Positions 6,231 through 9,357 of a stretch of DNA of 9,357 bases are shown here, piece after piece. Source of the DNA: Actinomycetota bacterium. Lineage in GTDB: Bacteria > Actinomycetota > Actinomycetes > S36-B12. A program made the translations under genes and the position numbers. A model generated the notes under the pieces. That model was not told the origin of the DNA and did not search any database. It saw only the letters and a list, made by a program, of their open reading frames with translations. The number at the start of each line of letters is the position of its first letter. Position 1 is the first letter of the stretch. The DNA lies in the NCBI GenBank assembly GCA_009702725.1, contig WLHM01000031.1, positions 1-9,357 on the forward strand. Reading direction: 5' to 3'.

Positions 6231-7301
6231 GTGACGGCGGAAAACGCTGATGCCACGGTGTTAGGTAAATTATCGCTACTGGACCGGTTCTTGCCGGTCT
6301 GGATTCTCTTGGCCATGGCTCTGGGCCTGGGGCTGGGCAAGTCGATCCCTGGGATCCAAGGCGCCCTAGATTCGGTAACGATCGGCCAAACCTCACTGCC
6401 AATTGCCCTGGGCCTGCTGCTGATGATGTATCCCGTGCTAGCCAAAGTTCGGTACGAGGAGATGGGGCAGGTGGCCGGGGATCGCCGGTTGCTTTGGCTT
6501 TCACTGCTGCTTAACTGGGTGATCGGCCCGGCCTTGATGTTCGTGCTCGCCTGGACTTTCTTGCCCGATCAGCCAGCATTTCGTACCGGACTAATCGTTA
6601 TCGGTCTGGCTCGCTGTATCGCCATGGTGCTGATTTGGAATGACCTCGCCTGTGGGGATAGCGAAGCAGCCGCATTACTAGTTGCGATCAACTCTGTTTT
6701 TCAAATTCTTGCCTACGCGGTACTTGGAACATTTTATCTGAAGATACTTCCAGGATGGTTAGGTCTTGATACCCAGGATGTGCAATTTTCAACATGGGAT
6801 ATAACCAAAGCCGTCCTTATCTTCCTCGGTATCCCCCTGGTCGCCGGTTATCTGACCAGGCGCATCGGTTTAAGAACTAAGGGCCGCGTTTGGTACGAGG
6901 AGAAATTCATCCCACGTATTAGCCCCTTGGCCTTATACGGGCTCCTTTTCACGATCATCATCATGTTCGCACTGCAAGGCGATGCGATAATCAGCAGCCC
7001 TATTTCGGTTCTTAATATTGCGATCCCCCTGCTTGTCTACTTCATAATCATGTGGGGGATTTCATTTTTTCTTGGGATCAAAAGCAAACTGGGCTACCCA
7101 AAGACTGCAACCTTGGCATTTACCGCGGCCGGCAATAACTTCGAGCTCGCTATTGCCGTTTCAGTCGGTGTGTGGGGCGTAACGTCCGGGCAAGCCTTAG
7201 CGGGCGTCATCGGGCCACTGATCGAGGTGCCCGCGTTAGTTGCCTTGGTTTATGTGTCGCTTTGGCTGATGCGCCGATTGACCCCAAGAGTAACTAGCTA
7301 A
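6231..7301 (+). CDS. acr3: ACR3-family arsenite efflux permease
   Basis: An inner-membrane carrier that exports arsenite, driven by the proton gradient. It has 356 residues, about ten hydrophobic segments and typical family length. The key thiolate Cys129 lies in GLARCIAMVLIWNDLACGD (125-143), and the conserved transport glutamate Glu305 is in GNNFELAIAV (301-310). LGIPLVAGYLTRR and the early LGLGLGKSIP are also family-typical. The start used is GTG 6231 with AGAGAGGA ending 12 nt upstream, a longer spacing than usual. GTG 6258 is an alternative, but 6231 keeps the usual short cytoplasmic tail. No arsR, arsC or other ars gene is in the window, so arsenic induction cannot be read here. It stands alone, divergent from the lipoprotein operon and convergent with the esterase, whose stop region it overlaps by 8 bp. 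It could also carry antimonite. Confidence 0.94.
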   Translation: MTAENADATVLGKLSLLDRFLPVWILLAMALGLGLGKSIPGIQGALDSVTIGQTSLPIALGLLLMMYPVLAKVRYEEMGQVAGDRRLLWLSLLLNWVIGPALMFVLAWTFLPDQPAFRTGLIVIGLARCIAMVLIWNDLACGDSEAAALLVAINSVFQILAYAVLGTFYLKILPGWLGLDTQDVQFSTWDITKAVLIFLGIPLVAGYLTRRIGLRTKGRVWYEEKFIPRISPLALYGLLFTIIIMFALQGDAIISSPISVLNIAIPLLVYFIIMWGISFFLGIKSKLGYPKTATLAFTAAGNNFELAIAVSVGVWGVTSGQALAGVIGPLIEVPALVALVYVSLWLMRRLTPRVTS

Positions 7302-8271
7302 ACGTACGCAGGTATCCGTATCTTTGCTCCATCGCTAGTTGCGCAACCCGCGATTTCGGTGCGAATACCTCGTAGCCATGTGGGCACCCAGGGCGCAGGT
7401 GCAATTGGACATTGCCGCCGGCATCACGAATACGCGAGGCGAAAACGACATCTTCGTCGTGGAAGATATCGAGGTCACCAACCTCCAGATAAATGGGCGG
7501 CAGCCCCCCTAAGTTTGTCGCTCGCGCGGGGGCTGCATAGGCCGACACCTCCCCTGGCGCCATCTCCCCTAAAAGGCACCGCCAGCCGGTAATATTGTCG
7601 TTATAGGACCACGTGATGAATGGGCCGGTAAGTTTTGGCCCATCGGCTGGAGAAGCAATCGTGCGATCATCAAGCATCGGGTAGATAAGCATCGCGGCAT
7701 TTAATCCAACTCCTTCATCGCGAGCCTTCAGTAGTACTCCGGCGGCAATGCCTCCCCCAGCGCTATCGCCCGCGATACCAATTCGATTAGGCTCAATGGA
7801 AAGCTCAACACAATTTTCACGCGCCCATTGCACTCCAGCACTCACATCTTCTATGGCTGCCGGGTACGGATACTCAGGCGCCAATCGATAGTCCACCGAC
7901 AAGATCGCAATGTTGGCGAATGATGCGTATTTTGAACACACTGAGTCATAAGAGTCAACCGTGCCCATGATCATCCCACCGCCATGCACGTACACGATGA
8001 GTGCGAGTGACCTGCTGCCGCGCTTTCGGTAGAGGCGCAGCGGCAACGAGGTGCCATCGGGCCGTGGACAATTGAAATTGGATATCTCAACATCACTTGG
8101 TGGCGGCGAGATTTTTGCCGACAGTTTTGCCAATTTGACTTGCCGAGCCGCCGAGAGCGCCCGCCGACCGGCCCAATCGCCAACTGGAAGGGGCTTTGAT
8201 AGACCGATTCTGGGGATTAACTTAAGTGCGGCCCAGCGAACCTGCGCATCTATTTTTGGCGTCTTCTTCAT
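7294..8271 (-). CDS. Alpha/beta hydrolase, HSL-type (family IV) esterase
   Basis: Encodes a 325-residue carboxylesterase/lipase-like enzyme. The oxyanion-hole motif is HGGG (96-99) in YVHGGGMIMG, followed by VDYRLAPEYPYPAAIED (126-142). The nucleophile elbow is GDSAGGG with Ser170. The acid is probably Asp268 (EVGDLDIFHDED), and the histidine is His298 in CPHGYEVF, so the triad is complete. YPMLDDR (197-203) is also usual for the family. It probably acts in the cytoplasm on short-chain esters, as no signal peptide is seen; the true substrate is unknown. The start at 8271 has only a weak A-rich ribosome site (AAAGAAA). Its start lies 21 nt beyond the large hairpin at 8292-8354, so it may be read from the SHOCT gene transcript if that hairpin does not stop transcription. 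The TAG stop falls inside the end of acr3. Confidence 0.93.
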   Translation of the reverse strand: MKKTPKIDAQVRWAALKLIPRIGLSKPLPVGDWAGRRALSAARQVKLAKLSAKISPPPSDVEISNFNCPRPDGTSLPLRLYRKRGSRSLALIVYVHGGGMIMGTVDSYDSVCSKYASFANIAILSVDYRLAPEYPYPAAIEDVSAGVQWARENCVELSIEPNRIGIAGDSAGGGIAAGVLLKARDEGVGLNAAMLIYPMLDDRTIASPADGPKLTGPFITWSYNDNITGWRCLLGEMAPGEVSAYAAPARATNLGGLPPIYLEVGDLDIFHDEDVVFASRIRDAGGNVQLHLRPGCPHGYEVFAPKSRVAQLAMEQRYGYLRTFS

Positions 8272-8291
8272 TGACTTATTTCTTTAGGTGG

Positions 8292-8354
8292 TTCAATCAA
8301 CAGGAGCGGAGGACGAGATTATTCTCGCCCGCCGCACCTGTTGGTGATATTGAA
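8292..8354 (-). terminator. Long stem-loop after the SHOCT gene, probable terminator or intercistronic hairpin
   Basis: The arms 8298-8317 and 8324-8343 are complementary at 17 of 20 positions around the loop ATTATT (8318-8323). In minus-strand RNA one of the three mismatches becomes a G-U pair, while in plus-strand RNA none is rescued, which points to function in minus-strand transcripts. An outer 6-bp stem, TTCAAT (8292-8297) with ATTGAA (8349-8354), extends it with a 5-nt bulge. It begins 1 nt after the SHOCT stop codon. No U-run follows, so it is either a tail-less terminator or an RNA-stabilising hairpin ahead of the esterase. Confidence 0.65.
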
Positions 8355-8355
8355 A

Positions 8356-8736
8356 CTATGAAGCCAGTGCTTTTGCCTTAAGTGAATCAAAATCCTGCTG
8401 CGAGATGGTGCCCGCATCAAGTAGTGCCTTCGCTGAGGCGATCTGATCAGCCGGTGAGGTGGTGCCCGCCATCGACTTGATGTAGGCCTTCTGCTCACCC
8501 TGTGCCTGCTCTACCTGCTTCTGGCGGCGCTTGGCCATGCCGTTACCGCGTGCGATCACATAGATCAGCACCGTGATCGGCGGGAACAAGATCAAGAAGA
8601 TGATCCAGACCGCCTTGGCTAGGCCGCTTTCTTCATGGTCGCTGAACAGATCCAGCACCACCATGAAGAAGATCATGAAGAACATGATCATGAGGAAGAT
8701 TACGAGCAAAGTCCAAATGGACTCTCCGAGATTCAT
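8356..8736 (-). CDS. Two-TM PLDc_N-like protein with C-terminal SHOCT domain
   Basis: Encodes 126 residues. A first membrane segment spans about 8-30 and a second about 42-62 (AVWIIFLILFPPITVLIYVI), with a short acidic loop DHEESG between them. This layout is typical of the actinobacterial phospholipase-D-nuclease N-terminal (PLDc_N) family, which lacks the catalytic HKD motifs. A basic segment MAKRRQKQ and a Gln/Glu-rich linker lead to a SHOCT helix pair at about 96-124 (IASAKALLDAGTISQQDFDS), a short domain thought to mediate oligomerisation. It is a small membrane protein of unknown role. The start at 8736 follows AAGGGAG about 10 nt upstream, and an in-frame TAA just above blocks any longer form. 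It has its own candidate promoter and is followed by the stem-loop. Confidence 0.88.
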   Translation of the reverse strand: MNLGESIWTLLVIFLMIMFFMIFFMVVLDLFSDHEESGLAKAVWIIFLILFPPITVLIYVIARGNGMAKRRQKQVEQAQGEQKAYIKSMAGTTSPADQIASAKALLDAGTISQQDFDSLKAKALAS

Positions 8737-8770
8737 GGAATTGATTCTCCCTTAGTTTAGGTGTTCTCCA

Positions 8771-8800
8771 ACCCTAGCAAGCATGTCTAGTCTGTGACAC
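8771..8800 (-). promoter_or_regulatory. Candidate extended -10 promoter for the SHOCT gene
   Basis: On the minus strand GTGTCA (8800-8795) and TAGGGT (8776-8771) are 18 nt apart, and the latter is preceded by TG at the extended -10 position (TGCTAGGGT). It lies in the 73-nt gap between the nrdJ stop and the SHOCT start and would give a leader of about 25-30 nt. This is a pattern match only. Confidence 0.4.
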
Positions 8801-8809
8801 GACCCCCGA

Positions 8810-9357
8810 TTAGCTACAACCCGAAGTGCTCCCGCACCCTTCACAGACGTAGCAGCTGCCCGCCGGGCGCATCTTGATGCCGCAGGTCATGCAAAGTGGT
8901 GCATCAGAGGCGGTACCGGTGATCTCTTCTAGGAGCTCAGCACTCGAATGTGCCTTGCTAGCAACCTTTGCCGGGGCCGCTTCTGCCACTGCCTCTTCAA
9001 GTACTTCAGCAATATCAACATCAAGATCAGCCGATGCAGCTGGAGCGTATTGCGCATAATTGGCTTCCACCGTTGCCACCCGCTCATCGGCGCTGTGAAT
9101 ACCAAGGGCAGCGCGCTTTTCATAAGGTAGATAATCCAACGCCAGGCGCCGGAAGATGTAGTCCATGATCGATTGCGATATTCGAATATCGGGGTCATCG
9201 GTCATGCCGGCCGGTTCGAAGCGCATATTCACGAACTTGCTGACAAAGGCTTCCAGCGGTACGCCGTACTGCAGCGCAATACTGATAGCTATCGAGAACG
9301 CATCCATCACGCCGGCGAGGGTCGAACCTTGCTTGCCGAGTTTGAGGAATACTTCAC
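8810..9357 (-). CDS. nrdJ: Vitamin B12-dependent ribonucleotide reductase, C-terminal 181 residues (cut by right edge)
   Basis: The class II enzyme reduces ribonucleotides to deoxyribonucleotides with adenosylcobalamin and needs no oxygen. Only the C-terminal end is visible, with the frame running in from the right edge. The stretch EVFLKLGKQGSTLAGVMDAF (visible residues 1-20), SIALQYGVPLEAFVSKFVN, MRFEPAGMTDDPDIR and MDYIFRRLALDYLPYE are characteristic of NrdJ. A variable Ala/Glu-rich linker (about 97-150) leads to a Cys-rich tail with cysteines at visible positions 155, 158, 168, 171, 174 and 180 (LCMTCGIKMRPAG, then SCYVCEGCGSTSGCS). This tail resembles a zinc-ribbon-like module, and C-terminal cysteines serve as the dithiol shuttle that re-reduces the active site. 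The in-frame GTG at 9310 is not the true start, because conserved sequence continues upstream of it. The stop is TAA 8812-8810. Confidence 0.95.
   Translation of the reverse strand, partial: EVFLKLGKQGSTLAGVMDAFSIAISIALQYGVPLEAFVSKFVNMRFEPAGMTDDPDIRISQSIMDYIFRRLALDYLPYEKRAALGIHSADERVATVEANYAQYAPAASADLDVDIAEVLEEAVAEAAPAKVASKAHSSAELLEEITGTASDAPLCMTCGIKMRPAGSCYVCEGCGSTSGCS

Noticed and set aside
9310..9357. GTG 9310 as the start of a short independent gene
   Set aside because: The frame continues upstream to the edge with conserved NrdJ sequence (EVFLKLGKQGSTLAG), so the gene is simply cut by the window.

Overview
The window holds ten protein-coding genes, two of them cut by the window edges, and no RNA gene. 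It reads as a chromosomal segment of an actinomycete (Actinomycetota). The evidence is the B12-dependent ribonucleotide reductase with the actinobacterial type of Cys-rich tail, a small two-TM plus SHOCT protein, an ACR3 arsenite carrier and an HSL-type esterase, in DNA of moderately high GC with short intergenic gaps. An aquatic actinobacterium of middling GC is a plausible host, but that is inference. No transposase, integrase, phage gene or CRISPR array was seen.

Layout from left to right. (1) 1-1967, minus strand: a small secreted protein followed after 2 nt by the N-terminal 516 codons of pyruvate phosphate dikinase (ppdK), which runs off the left edge. (2) 1968-2410: a divergent intergenic region of about 440 bp with an unusual dyad/tandem repeat cluster at 2156-2258. 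(3) 2411-3235, plus strand: an AKR5-like aldo/keto reductase. (4) 6106-3246, minus strand, probably one operon: a lipoprotein, the YghZ/Gpr-type aldo/keto reductase 3 nt behind it, then a cytochrome P450. The P450 frame is complete from Met to the terminal stop except for one internal in-frame TAG at 3918-3920. (5) 6231-7301, plus strand: an ACR3 arsenite efflux carrier divergent from the lipoprotein operon. (6) 8271-7294, minus strand: an HSL-family alpha/beta hydrolase whose stop region overlaps the ACR3 stop by 8 bp. (7) 8736-8356, minus strand: a SHOCT-domain membrane protein with its own candidate promoter and a large stem-loop right after its stop. (8) 9357-8810, minus strand: the C-terminal part of nrdJ.

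The ends are housekeeping genes (PEP/pyruvate interconversion and dNTP synthesis). The middle is an accessory-looking metabolic or detoxification set: two NADPH-type aldo/keto reductases of different families, a P450, an esterase and an arsenite exporter. Only the lipoprotein-gpr-P450 row has operon-like spacing, so a shared pathway is not proven. I found no convincing new multi-gene system. The most unusual points are the amber-interrupted but otherwise intact P450, the three-copy dyad repeat in front of the aldo/keto reductase, and the long hairpin between the SHOCT gene and the esterase.
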